NCBI RefSeq assembly: GCF_009755275.1
Contig: NZ_WQLA01000002.1
Coordinates: 310,001-374,000, forward strand
DNA length: 64,000 nucleotides
From: Mucilaginibacter aquatilis
Lineage (GTDB): Bacteria; Bacteroidota; Bacteroidia; Sphingobacteriales; Sphingobacteriaceae
Direction of reading: 5' to 3'
In this document: positions 8,403 to 17,374 of the stretch, in pieces
How positions within the stretch are numbered: the first letter of the stretch is position 1
How the letters are laid out: each line of letters opens with the position of its first letter
Translations under genes and position numbers: made by a program
The notes under the pieces: generated by a model
Told to the model about the DNA's origin: nothing
Databases searched by the model: none
Seen by the model: only the letters and a program-made list of their open reading frames with translations

Positions 8403-9692
8403 TTAGCTGTTCATTATCTCTTCAATATGTTCGGCCTCCAACGGAATGTTGCCCATAAGGTCAAAGTTACCACCTTCGGTAATAAGAATGTCGTTCTCCA
8501 AACGTATACCTAAGTTTTCGGCTGGTATGTAAATTCCCGGTTCGCAGGTTAAAATGTTCCCAACTTCAAATGGCTTGTAGCGGCTGGCATAGTCATGCAC
8601 ATCCAAACCTAAATGGTGAGAAGTGCCGTGCATAAAATACCTTTTATATATAGGTGCTTTAGGGTCCTGTTTTTCAACGTCGTGGCGGTCAAGCAAACCG
8701 AGGTCAATAAGTTCGCCGGTCATTATTTTTCCTACCTCTTCGTGGTATTCATTCCATATAGTACCGGCAACAATCATTTGCGTTGCTTGCTTCATAACAC
8801 GCAGCACGGCATCATAAACCTGGCGCTGGCGCTGGGTAAAGCGTCCGCTAACCGGTATTGAACGGCTCATATCGGCATTGTAGTTAGCATACTCGGCGGC
8901 CCAGTCAAATAAAATAACGTCGCCGTCTTTACAAACCTGGTTATTATCAATATAATGCAGCACATTAGCATTAAATCCCGATGCTATAATAGGCGTATAG
9001 GCATGTCCTGTAGCGCGCTGGCGTAAAAACTCATGGGTAATTTCTGCTTCTATCTCATATTCGGCAACGCCTGGCTTTACAAATTTTAATACCCTTACAA
9101 AAGCATCATGTGTTATGTCACAGGCTTTTTGTGTAAGCTCAATTTCAATTTTAGATTTTACTACACGCAAATCACGCAGTATAGGGGCGGAGCGTTCATA
9201 TTTATGTAAAGGGTACTTAACGCGTAGATCATTCAAGAAGCGCAAATCGCGGCTTGGCACCCCGGGTAGGTAACGGTCATTTTCATTTGTATTTATATAT
9301 ACATGCTCAGCATAGTTAACAATGCTGTGGAAAATGGCGTCAAAATCCTGAAGCCAGTATATAGCTTCGATGCCCGACGCTTTGCGGGCCTCCTCTTTAG
9401 TATACTTGTGTCCTTCCCAAATAGCAATGTGCTCGTTGGTTTGTCTTAAAAAAAGTACTTCTCTGTATAGTGGATTAGGACACTCCGGGTATAAAACAAG
9501 TATGCTTTGCTCCTGATCTATACCTGACAGGTAAAAAAAGTCGGGGTTTTGTTTAAATACAAAATTCTGGTCGCCGCTACGTGTATATTCTTCATTTGCG
9601 TTAAAAACAGCAATGGAATTAGGTTTTAATCGCGAAACGAAATTTTTTCTATTATAAATAAATAATTGATTGTTTATAGGTAGATATTTCAT
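8403..9692 (-). CDS. pepP: Xaa-Pro aminopeptidase (aminopeptidase P, M24B family)
   Basis: This enzyme removes the N-terminal residue from peptides with proline in second position, using two metal ions. The N-terminal creatinase-like domain (residues 1-170, FFYLSGIDQEQSILVL) is followed by the pita-bread domain. Metal ligands are recognisable in order: FDWAAEYANYNADMSRS (two Asp), HGTSHHLGLDVHD (His), TCEPGIYI (Glu) and RLENDILI (Glu). At 429 residues it is full length, and lacks a signal peptide, so it is cytoplasmic. It is a single-gene unit with its own terminator, divergent from the porin gene. Confidence 0.93.
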   Translation of the reverse strand: MKYLPINNQLFIYNRKNFVSRLKPNSIAVFNANEEYTRSGDQNFVFKQNPDFFYLSGIDQEQSILVLYPECPNPLYREVLFLRQTNEHIAIWEGHKYTKEEARKASGIEAIYWLQDFDAIFHSIVNYAEHVYINTNENDRYLPGVPSRDLRFLNDLRVKYPLHKYERSAPILRDLRVVKSKIEIELTQKACDITHDAFVRVLKFVKPGVAEYEIEAEITHEFLRQRATGHAYTPIIASGFNANVLHYIDNNQVCKDGDVILFDWAAEYANYNADMSRSIPVSGRFTQRQRQVYDAVLRVMKQATQMIVAGTIWNEYHEEVGKIMTGELIDLGLLDRHDVEKQDPKAPIYKRYFMHGTSHHLGLDVHDYASRYKPFEVGNILTCEPGIYIPAENLGIRLENDILITEGGNFDLMGNIPLEAEHIEEIMNS

Positions 9693-9845
9693 GATTTACG
9701 CTTATTTAATTTTTATAAAACAATTTTTTCCATTTATTTGTCACCAATATTATAAAAGTGGAACGGAGTTTGGTACACCGATGCCAAACATAAGGACTAT
9801 TTTTATAAAGTAAATCACAATTAAAAATTGTTTAATCTTAAAACT

Positions 9846-11186
9846 ATGAACTATTCTACATTAAAGAAAACAGTCGCGCTTTCGTTTGCATCGTTGCTGG
9901 CCGTTGGTGTAGCCAACGCCCAAACTGATTCAACCATGAGCACTACATCAACCGGCACTGCCAAGGTATTTGGTGGCCGCGGTCAGTACAAAACCTGGAG
10001 CTTTGGTTTAAATGCAGGTGCATTATCACCAGTAATCGCTATCGGTGGTGTACATGATTACACTAACAAAAAAATCAACCTGGGTTACGGTGCGTCATTA
10101 AGATGGCAACTTGCTCACTCATTTGGTTTACAATTAGACGCTCACGGTGGTAAAATTGGCGGTGATAACGCTGATGCACCAGGTGGTGTTCGTGATGGTA
10201 TGCGTTCTTACCAAACCCGTTTCTGGTCAGGTACTTTAAGCGGTGTTGTTAACGTTGCAACTATCGACTTCTTACGTCGCAAAAATTCAGTTAACTTCTT
10301 CGTTACTGCCGGTGGTGGTATGATCTGGTACAACCCACGTTATGTAACTGCTGCCAGCTCAACTGAGCAACGTTACACTAACGCTGATGGTTCTGATCAC
10401 CACGTAAAAAGCTTAGTTATTCCAGTAGGTGCTGGTGTTAAATTCCGTTTGTCAGACGCTTGGGCTCTGAACTTAGGTTACACTGCTAACTTCACTGATG
10501 ACGATAACTTAGACGCTTTAAAAAGAGCTTATCCTACTAAAGATAAATACTCTTACGGTTACGGTGGTTTAGAGTGGACTTTAGGTTCAAGCTCAAAACC
10601 AAACTTAGATTGGGTTAACCCAGTTGCTATGATGTATGATGAGTTGTATGATGCAGCTTTACGTCAAGAAGTTGAAGCTTTAAAAGGTCGTGTTACTAAC
10701 GTTGAAAACGCAGTTAACGATTTGAAAAAAGATTCTGACGGCGACGGTGTATCTGATCAATTTGACAAATGCCCTAACACCCCTGCTGGTACAGTAGTTG
10801 ACGGTGCTGGTTGCCCAATCAAATTGCCTACTGCTGACAGCACTGCTAACACTGCAGAAGCTTATTCAAACATCCAATTTGATTTTGACAGCTCAGTATT
10901 AAGAACTTCTTCTTACTCAGTATTAGATGCAGTTTCTGCTGATATGCGTTCAAACTCTGGTAAAATGGTTGAATTAAACGGTTACGCTTCATCTGAAGGT
11001 ACTGCTGCTCACAACCTACGTTTATCAAAAGACCGTGCTAACTCAGTTAAAACTTACTTAGTTAACTCTGGTGTTGAAGCAAAACGTGTTAAAGTAAAAG
11101 GTTTAGGTGAAACTAACCCAATTGCTGACAACTCAACTGAAGAAGGACGTGTAATGAACCGTCGTGTTGAGTTCAAACAAAAATAA
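9846..11186 (+). CDS. OmpA-family outer membrane porin
   Basis: A secreted protein of 446 residues: signal peptide (KKTVALSFASLLAVGVANAQ), an N-terminal beta-barrel-like region up to about residue 260, a short coiled segment, an acidic calcium-binding-type repeat (DSDGDGVSDQFDKCPNTPAGT), and a C-terminal OmpA domain that binds peptidoglycan (IQFDFDSSVL, LNGYASSEGTAAHNLRLSKDRA, RRVEFKQ). It ties the outer membrane to the cell wall. The ATG at 9846 begins the signal peptide; the TTG at 9828 is less likely. The codons are strongly skewed to a small set (GGT, GCT, AAC, CGT, TTA), unlike the neighbours, which suggests very high expression. A good terminator follows. Confidence 0.92.
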   Translation: MNYSTLKKTVALSFASLLAVGVANAQTDSTMSTTSTGTAKVFGGRGQYKTWSFGLNAGALSPVIAIGGVHDYTNKKINLGYGASLRWQLAHSFGLQLDAHGGKIGGDNADAPGGVRDGMRSYQTRFWSGTLSGVVNVATIDFLRRKNSVNFFVTAGGGMIWYNPRYVTAASSTEQRYTNADGSDHHVKSLVIPVGAGVKFRLSDAWALNLGYTANFTDDDNLDALKRAYPTKDKYSYGYGGLEWTLGSSSKPNLDWVNPVAMMYDELYDAALRQEVEALKGRVTNVENAVNDLKKDSDGDGVSDQFDKCPNTPAGTVVDGAGCPIKLPTADSTANTAEAYSNIQFDFDSSVLRTSSYSVLDAVSADMRSNSGKMVELNGYASSEGTAAHNLRLSKDRANSVKTYLVNSGVEAKRVKVKGLGETNPIADNSTEEGRVMNRRVEFKQK

Positions 11187-11212
11187 TCTTAACCAGATTT
11201 TTTAATACTTTG

Positions 11213-11244
11213 AAAAGGCTCCGGATAACCCGGAGCCTTTTTTT
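11213..11244 (+). terminator. Hairpin terminator after the porin gene
   Basis: 12-base perfect stem (11213-11224 with 11230-11241), 5-base loop, and a run of seven T. It ends the highly expressed porin transcript 26 bases after the stop. Confidence 0.92.
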
Positions 11245-11258
11245 ATTACTTTTGCTTT

Positions 11259-11402
11259 ATGTACTTCTTCCGTAAGAAAGATCCGAACCGGCCTAAAAAC
11301 TTCAATTTAAAGGTAATGCACGTTATTAATACGATTGCCATTCTTTTGTTTTTGGGCGGTATTATATGGAAGTTGATAGACTGGTTTATCTTGAAAAAAT
11401 AA
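11259..11402 (+). CDS. Small single-pass membrane protein, 47 residues
   Basis: A short open frame from the ATG at 11259 to the TAA at 11400-11402. It begins with a basic, aromatic N terminus (MYFFRKKDPNRPKNFNLK), followed by one hydrophobic helix (about residues 23-44) and a short Lys tail. It ends one base before the ATG of ridA, so the two are probably translated from one mRNA. The N-terminal FFRKKDPNR pattern resembles a small Bacteroidota-only family that I recall as DUF6728; that assignment is from memory. No function is known. It fills the gap between the porin terminator and ridA, and a TACTTTTG element ends four bases before its ATG. Confidence 0.7.
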   Translation: MYFFRKKDPNRPKNFNLKVMHVINTIAILLFLGGIIWKLIDWFILKK

Positions 11403-11403
11403 T

Positions 11404-11784
11404 ATGAGCACTATAACCAATACCCCAAATGCACCTGCTCCTATCGGCCCTTATAACCAGGCTGTATGGGCGGGTAATACCTTATTTGTATCAGGTCAAA
11501 TTGCCCTGCACCCTCAAAGTGGCGAACTGGTGTTAACCGATATCCCTACCGAAACTCACCAGGTAATGGCGAACCTAAAAGCGATTTTGACCGCTGCAGG
11601 ACTTGATTTTAGCAATGTGGTAAAAACAGGTATTTTTTTGAAAGATATGGGTGATTTTGCAGTTGTTAACGAAATTTACGGATCGTATTTTACCTCAAAT
11701 TTTCCTGCCCGCGAAACTGTACAGGTTGCTGCCCTGCCAAAAAATGTAAACGTTGAAATTTCAGTTGTGGCTTACAGGCCGTAA
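11404..11784 (+). CDS. ridA: RidA family enamine/imine deaminase
   Basis: RidA hydrolyses reactive 2-aminoacrylate and related enamines released by PLP enzymes, protecting other enzymes in the cytoplasm. The 126-residue protein has the standard features: N-terminal APAPIGPYNQAV, LFVSGQIALHP, KTGIFLKDM, and the C-terminal PARETVQVAALPKNVNVEI with the substrate-binding Arg. The length is exactly typical. It starts one base after the small membrane protein gene and is followed 20 bases later by recG. Confidence 0.95.
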   Translation: MSTITNTPNAPAPIGPYNQAVWAGNTLFVSGQIALHPQSGELVLTDIPTETHQVMANLKAILTAAGLDFSNVVKTGIFLKDMGDFAVVNEIYGSYFTSNFPARETVQVAALPKNVNVEISVVAYRP

Positions 11785-11804
11785 CAAGAAACAGATATAT
11801 TGCC

Positions 11805-13913
11805 TTGAATCAACAGGTATTTCAAACGCCCATCGACTATTTAAAAGGTGTTGGCACCGCAAGAGCCGACGTTTTGAAGAAGGAGCTGGGCATTTTTAAT
11901 TACGGAGATTTGCTAAGGCATTTTCCTTTTAAATACATTGACCGTACGCGCTTTTACAAGGTACGCGATGTGAATGCTGAGTTGCCTCATGTGCAGGTTA
12001 TAGCCCGTGTTACCCACAAAGAAATTTTAGGAGAAAAGCATACCAAGCGCCTTATTGTTCATGCCATGGATGATACAGGTATAATGGAGCTGGCTTGGTT
12101 TCAAGGCATAAAATGGGTCGAAAAAACTATAATAGTTGGTAAAGCTTACATTATTTTTGGTAAGCCATCCGAGTTTAATGGCAAAACTCAAATGGCCCAC
12201 CCAGAAGTAGAGCCATATTCGCCCGATTCTTTAAAGCGAATGAGTAACCTCACGCTTCAACCAGGCTATAACTCCACCGAAAAGCTGAAATCTTACTCAT
12301 TAGATAGCAGAGGCTTGCAAAAGCTAATGGCTAACTTACTCGAGCAATGCCTGCGCGATGTTAGCGAAACGCTACCCCTTTATATTATACAAAAATTTAA
12401 GCTGATGAGCAGGGCCGAGGCTTTCAGATATATTCATTTTCCTGAAAATGCCCGGCAGCTTCATGAGGCACGACATCGGCTTAAATTTGAGGAATTGTTT
12501 TTCATCCAGCTTAAACTACTGAAAAATAAACTTATCAGAACACAGAAGTTTAAAGGCAATGTATTTGATAAGGTAGGCCATTACTTCAACACCTTTTACC
12601 AGGAGAAAATACCCTTTCCGCTTACCGGCGCTCAAAAAAAAGTGTTGAAGGAAATACGGCTGGATACCCAGCGCGGTGTACAAATGAACCGCCTGCTACA
12701 GGGAGATGTAGGTAGTGGTAAAACTGTGGTAGCACTCATGACCATGCTGCTAGCTATTGACAATGGCTTTCAGGCCTGCATTATGGCTCCTACAGAAATT
12801 TTGGCCAATCAGCATTTCATTTCTATACAAAGTTTGGTAGGAGACGGCTTTGTGGAAGTAGCCCTGCTTACCGGCTCTACTAAAAAGAAGGACCGCAAAG
12901 TATTGCATGAAAAGCTACTGAACGGCGAACTGAAAATCCTTATTGGTACACATGCCTTAATTGAAGATGCGGTGCAGTTTCAAAACCTTGGCTTGGTAGT
13001 AATTGATGAGCAACACCGCTTTGGTGTTGAACAGCGTGCTAAGCTTTGGAAAAAGAATATCGTACCGCCTCACATATTGGTAATGACAGCTACGCCCATT
13101 CCGCGTACGCTGGCCATGACGCTGTATGGCGATTTGGATGTTTCGGTTATTGACGAGTTACCTGCGGGCCGCAAGCCTATTGAAACGCTTCATTTTTATG
13201 AAAGCCAGCGCCTGCAAATGTATGGCCTTATTAAACGTGAAATAGCTATAGGCAGACAGGTGTATGTGGTTTACCCGCTTATACAGGAAAGCGAAAAACT
13301 AGACCTCAAAAACCTGATGGATGGGTTTGAAACCATGTCGCATGAGTTTCCGAAACCGCAGTACCAGGTAAGCATAGTGCATGGTAAATTAAAACCAGCC
13401 GAGAAGGACGAAGAGATGCAGCGCTTTGTTAAAGGCGAAACACATATTATGGTAGCTACTACCGTAATTGAGGTGGGTGTAAACGTACCAAATGCATCTG
13501 TAATGATTATTGAGAATGCCGAGCGTTTTGGCTTATCGCAGTTACATCAATTACGGGGACGTGTAGGCCGCGGGGCCGAACAGTCATACTGCTTGTTAAT
13601 GAGCGGTAACAAGCTAAGCCGTGAGGGGAAAATCAGACTCGAAACTATGGTGCGCACCAATAACGGTTTCGAAATATCAGAGATTGACCTTCAATTGCGT
13701 GGGCCAGGAAATGTAGAGGGCACTCAGCAAAGCGGGGTACTCGACCTGAAGCTTGCAGACCTGGCACTGGACCAAGAGCTGCTTATGCAGGCCCGTAAAA
13801 CCGTTGAAGATATCTTTGCCAAAGATCCGCAACTGGCACTGCCCGAAAATCAGATACTTCATCTATCTTTCCAAACCCGAAATGGTGGCTTAAGTTGGGA
13901 TAAAATATCCTGA
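11805..13913 (+). CDS. recG: ATP-dependent DNA helicase RecG
   Basis: RecG remodels stalled replication forks and Holliday junctions. The 702-residue protein has the N-terminal wedge/OB domain (LKGVGTARADVLKKELGI, then KYIDRTRF), Walker A GDVGSGKT near residues 300-307, the DEQHRFG box, TATPIPRT, and the C-terminal helicase lobe ending with LRGRVGRG and QLRGPGNVEGT. No ATG is found before residue 88, so the TTG at 11805, which sits where the family begins, is the likely start. It is 20 bases after ridA. Confidence 0.95.
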   Translation: MNQQVFQTPIDYLKGVGTARADVLKKELGIFNYGDLLRHFPFKYIDRTRFYKVRDVNAELPHVQVIARVTHKEILGEKHTKRLIVHAMDDTGIMELAWFQGIKWVEKTIIVGKAYIIFGKPSEFNGKTQMAHPEVEPYSPDSLKRMSNLTLQPGYNSTEKLKSYSLDSRGLQKLMANLLEQCLRDVSETLPLYIIQKFKLMSRAEAFRYIHFPENARQLHEARHRLKFEELFFIQLKLLKNKLIRTQKFKGNVFDKVGHYFNTFYQEKIPFPLTGAQKKVLKEIRLDTQRGVQMNRLLQGDVGSGKTVVALMTMLLAIDNGFQACIMAPTEILANQHFISIQSLVGDGFVEVALLTGSTKKKDRKVLHEKLLNGELKILIGTHALIEDAVQFQNLGLVVIDEQHRFGVEQRAKLWKKNIVPPHILVMTATPIPRTLAMTLYGDLDVSVIDELPAGRKPIETLHFYESQRLQMYGLIKREIAIGRQVYVVYPLIQESEKLDLKNLMDGFETMSHEFPKPQYQVSIVHGKLKPAEKDEEMQRFVKGETHIMVATTVIEVGVNVPNASVMIIENAERFGLSQLHQLRGRVGRGAEQSYCLLMSGNKLSREGKIRLETMVRTNNGFEISEIDLQLRGPGNVEGTQQSGVLDLKLADLALDQELLMQARKTVEDIFAKDPQLALPENQILHLSFQTRNGGLSWDKIS

Positions 13914-13952
13914 TTTATTATATTACGGCATTAAACTATTAACTAACACTAC

Positions 13953-15350
13953 ATGAAACTCAAAATTGCCGTACTAGTTGCGTTGGCTATGTCAGGCCTG
14001 TACTTACCTGCTGTTGCTCAAAGTACCGATTCCGTTATGCTGCGTAAAATTTTTGATGAAGCCTTGGTAAACGGTAAGTGCTATGAAAATCTGCGCTATC
14101 TGTGCAAAAAGATAGGTCCGCGTTTAAGTGGTTCGGCGGGTGCGGCAAAGTCAGTGCAATGGAGTAAAACGTTGATGGAGAGTTATGGCTTTGATAAGGT
14201 TTACCTGCAGGAAGTAATGGTTCCGCATTGGGAACGCGGGCAAAAAGAACAAGGTTTTATAGTTACCGGTAATAAGCGTGTGCCGGTTGCCCTGGCTGCT
14301 TTGGGCATGTCAGTTAGCACCCCTGCAACAGGTATAACCGCCCCGGTAGTTGAGCTGCGAAGTTTAAAGGAACTTGAAGCGTTAGGTGCAGAAAAGATTA
14401 AAGGTAGGATTGTGTTTTTTAACCGCCCGTTTGACAATAGATTTATTGAAACAGGTAGCGCATATGGTACAGCAGGCGATCAGCGTAATGCCGGCCCCGG
14501 TATGGCAGCAAAGTATGGTGCTGTTGCAGTTATAGTGCGCTCGCTAACGGCTGCAATTGATGATTTTCCTCATACAGGAGGAACGAATTATGGCAACAAT
14601 CCTAAGATACCGGCAGCTGCAATTTCAACTATAGCCGCAAATAAACTAAGTGCAATGCTCAAGAAAAGTAACGGGCAGCCAGTAAAATTTTTCCTGAAAA
14701 CCAATTGCCGTACCTTGCCCGATGTACTTTCTTACAATGTAATTGGAGAAATAAAAGGGTCAGACAACAGCAACAAGTATATAACCGTTGGCGGGCATCT
14801 TGATTCATGGGACCTTGCTGAGGGTGCGCATGATGACGGGACTGGAGTAATGCAATCGGCAGAGGTGTTGCGCGTATTTAAAGCAATTGCCTATAAACCT
14901 AAGAACAACATACGCGCGGTGTTTTTTATGAATGAAGAAAATGGCCATAAAGGTGGTATAAAGTATGCTGAGCAAGCTAAGGCTGATAAGGAGGAACATA
15001 TTGCCGCAATTGAAACAGACGAAGGTGGATTTACACCACGTGGTTTCAGCTTTGAACGCGCTACACCGGCATTTTTAACCAATATTAACAAGCAATGGAA
15101 AAAGCTGCTTGAACCGTATGAAACCGACCGTTTGGTAGCTGGTGGAGGAGGAACAGATATTGGTCCGTTAAAGGAATCACATCCGGGGATACAGCTTATC
15201 GGTTTCCGACCCGATTCACAGCGTTATTTTGATATTCATCACACCCCTAATGATGTATTTGAAAATGTTAACAAGCGTGAATTGGAACTTGGCGCAGCCT
15301 CGATAGCATCGCTGGTTTATTTGATAGATCAGCACGGATTGAGTTTTTAG
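13953..15350 (+). CDS. Secreted M28 family zinc aminopeptidase/carboxypeptidase
   Basis: A 465-residue exported peptidase (signal peptide ending near residue 22, LYLPAVAQ). A protease-associated domain is inserted at about residues 120-260, and the peptidase domain follows. Zinc ligands are visible: GGHLDSW (His), HDDGTG (Asp bridging), NEENGHKGG (catalytic and ligand Glu), ETDEGG (Asp) and HHTPNDVFE (His). This arrangement matches the plasma glutamate carboxypeptidase (carboxypeptidase Q) group of M28. It probably trims peptides in the periplasm or outside the cell. It ends in a bidirectional terminator shared with the GH15 gene. Confidence 0.92.
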   Translation: MKLKIAVLVALAMSGLYLPAVAQSTDSVMLRKIFDEALVNGKCYENLRYLCKKIGPRLSGSAGAAKSVQWSKTLMESYGFDKVYLQEVMVPHWERGQKEQGFIVTGNKRVPVALAALGMSVSTPATGITAPVVELRSLKELEALGAEKIKGRIVFFNRPFDNRFIETGSAYGTAGDQRNAGPGMAAKYGAVAVIVRSLTAAIDDFPHTGGTNYGNNPKIPAAAISTIAANKLSAMLKKSNGQPVKFFLKTNCRTLPDVLSYNVIGEIKGSDNSNKYITVGGHLDSWDLAEGAHDDGTGVMQSAEVLRVFKAIAYKPKNNIRAVFFMNEENGHKGGIKYAEQAKADKEEHIAAIETDEGGFTPRGFSFERATPAFLTNINKQWKKLLEPYETDRLVAGGGGTDIGPLKESHPGIQLIGFRPDSQRYFDIHHTPNDVFENVNKRELELGAASIASLVYLIDQHGLSF

Positions 15351-15355
15351 ACATA

Positions 15356-15401
15356 ATACTGAAAAAGCCTGATTGTTATGCAATCAGGCTTTTTTCAGTA
15401 T
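15356..15401. terminator. Bidirectional terminator between the peptidase and GH15 genes
   Basis: Long hairpin with arms 15356-15375 and 15381-15401 (one extra T in the second arm) and a 5-base loop; a run of A and a run of T flank the GC core, so it works on both strands between two convergent genes. Confidence 0.9.
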
Positions 15402-15432
15402 TACAGTTGTCATCAAATAGATATAAACCTAA

Positions 15433-17253
15433 TTAAAGCCGTTCCAGTTGTTTGTTTAATTCGAGTGCGGCGCTAATAAGCGATAAGTGGGTGAATGCTT
15501 GCGGAAAATTACCAAGCAACTCACCTTTGCTGCTCAACTCTTCGCTAAATAAGCCTAAGTGGTTAGCATACCCTATCATCTTCTCAAAGTTTTCAACCGC
15601 CTCCTCAATACGGCCGCTTTTAGCTAATGCTTCAATATACCAGAAAGAACACATATTAAATGTACCTTCTTCGCCTTCCAAACCGTCAATCTTTTCAACG
15701 TTATTGCGGTACCTGTAAATAAGTACATCCAATTTTAGTTGCTTTTCAATAGCTGTCATAGTAGCAAGCCATCTGGGTTCAAGCGGAGCAATGTAATGAG
15801 TAAGCGGCATTAGTAGTACACTTGCGTCAACATGCTTACTTTCTTTATGTTGTACCCATGCCTGTACCTCCTCATTCCAGAAGTTAAGATAGATGTCTTT
15901 GTAAATTTCGTCGCGTACCTGTTGCCATTCAGCCTGCGGATAAGGAAACGATCTGTCTTCGGCAATTTTAATAGCGCGGTCCATAGCCACCCAGCACATC
16001 AACCGTGAGTGTAAAAACTCGCGTTTTTCACCCCTTATTTCCCATATACCATGGTCAGGCAGTTTCCAATCGCGTATTACGCATGAAATTTGCTTTTCAA
16101 TCAGGGTCCAAAACTCATAGGTTATGGGCTTGTGCAGTTTATTGTATATATAAATGGTATCAATCAACTCACCATAAATATCAGTTTGAAGCTGATTGGC
16201 TGCTGCATTGCCAATACGCACAGGTTTTGATGCTTTGTAACCCTCTAAATGGTCAAGCTCTTTTTCCTCGCCATCCTTTTTCCCATCTATTTCGTATAGC
16301 AGGTTTAAGTCTGTATCGCGGCACAAGCTGCTTATCCATTCCATAAACTGGGTAGCTTCTTCATAAAATCCTAAAGCTAAAAATGCATACATGGTAAAAG
16401 CGGCGTCTCTTATCCAGGTAAAGCGATAATCCCAGTTACGGTTGCCACCAAGCGTTTCAGGTATACCAAAAGTTGGCGCAGCTACTACCGAACCAAACTC
16501 AATAGAAGTCATGAGCTTAAGCGTTATAGCCGACCGGAAAATAAGCTCGGCGTAACGTCCTTTATAATTGCATTTACTTAACCACTTACGCCATCCGGTA
16601 ACCGTTTTGTGGTAACTGCCGGCAACATAGTCTTTAACGTGCGCGGTTTTACGAGTCTCCTGCTGATTAGTATCTGCTGCTTCTAAAACCACATGAGCCA
16701 TTTGCAGCTCATCCAGTGTAAACTCTGCATAGCCATCATTGTCCTTAAGTTCAAGATTAACGTCGGCCATAAGCCTAAGCTCGACATGACCATTGTCCAC
16801 CGGCGTAAAAACAATCTCATTATTATGCAGTGTACTGGTATGCTCCGCAGCGGCATAATTAAAACGCGGTACGCAATGCATTTTAAAAGTGATTTTACCT
16901 CTAATAGCCTTAACCTTACGCACTATAGCTGCCGGTGGTTGCTCATCATGCGGTGTTAAGGGCATGTAGTCGGTTATTTCAGCTATACCATCGTCTGAAA
17001 AAAAGCGGGTAATCAGAACCGCAGTTCCTGGTAAATATAGTTGCTTGGTTTGCAATTCGGCCATTTGCGGCTCAATTGAAAAGTATCCGCCGCGGTTGGC
17101 ATCAAGTAATGCGGTGAAAACAGTAGGTGAGTCAAACCGTGGAAACGACATAAAATCAATTGACCCCGACATGGATACCAGGGCAACTGTACGAAGATTA
17201 CCAATTATACCGTAGTTGGCGATGGGCAAGTAAGGACGGTGCTGATGTTGCAT
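15433..17253 (-). CDS. Glycoside hydrolase family 15 (glucoamylase/trehalase-like)
   Basis: A 606-residue cytoplasmic enzyme with the typical bacterial GH15 layout: an N-terminal beta-sandwich (PIANYGIIGNLRTVALVS, IDFMSFPRFDSPTVF) and a C-terminal (alpha/alpha)6 barrel. Family signatures are GGNRNWDYRFTWIRDAAF, the catalytic acid region WEIRGEKREF and the catalytic base region EGEEGTFNMCSFWY. Enzymes with this architecture cleave alpha-glucosides, including trehalose and maltodextrins. The ATG at 17253 is preferred; an upstream GTG at 17265 would add four residues. It has no signal peptide. It stands between the shared terminator and the diadenylate-cyclase-like gene, and may be linked to glycogen or trehalose use. 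Confidence 0.93.
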   Translation of the reverse strand: MQHQHRPYLPIANYGIIGNLRTVALVSMSGSIDFMSFPRFDSPTVFTALLDANRGGYFSIEPQMAELQTKQLYLPGTAVLITRFFSDDGIAEITDYMPLTPHDEQPPAAIVRKVKAIRGKITFKMHCVPRFNYAAAEHTSTLHNNEIVFTPVDNGHVELRLMADVNLELKDNDGYAEFTLDELQMAHVVLEAADTNQQETRKTAHVKDYVAGSYHKTVTGWRKWLSKCNYKGRYAELIFRSAITLKLMTSIEFGSVVAAPTFGIPETLGGNRNWDYRFTWIRDAAFTMYAFLALGFYEEATQFMEWISSLCRDTDLNLLYEIDGKKDGEEKELDHLEGYKASKPVRIGNAAANQLQTDIYGELIDTIYIYNKLHKPITYEFWTLIEKQISCVIRDWKLPDHGIWEIRGEKREFLHSRLMCWVAMDRAIKIAEDRSFPYPQAEWQQVRDEIYKDIYLNFWNEEVQAWVQHKESKHVDASVLLMPLTHYIAPLEPRWLATMTAIEKQLKLDVLIYRYRNNVEKIDGLEGEEGTFNMCSFWYIEALAKSGRIEEAVENFEKMIGYANHLGLFSEELSSKGELLGNFPQAFTHLSLISAALELNKQLERL

Positions 17254-17374
17254 ATTCAGCTTCACAACAAATGATTACCTGCTAAGTTTTATAACCGTTT
17301 GCACGCTAAACATCCGGCCACAACAGATGGAGAAGTACATTACAGGAAATAGGGATGCTGCTGTAAAAGTTTAA

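Noticed and set aside
16005..16346. 113-codon + strand frame inside the GH15 gene
   Set aside because: It is a shadow of the catalytic domain on the - strand, which is complete.
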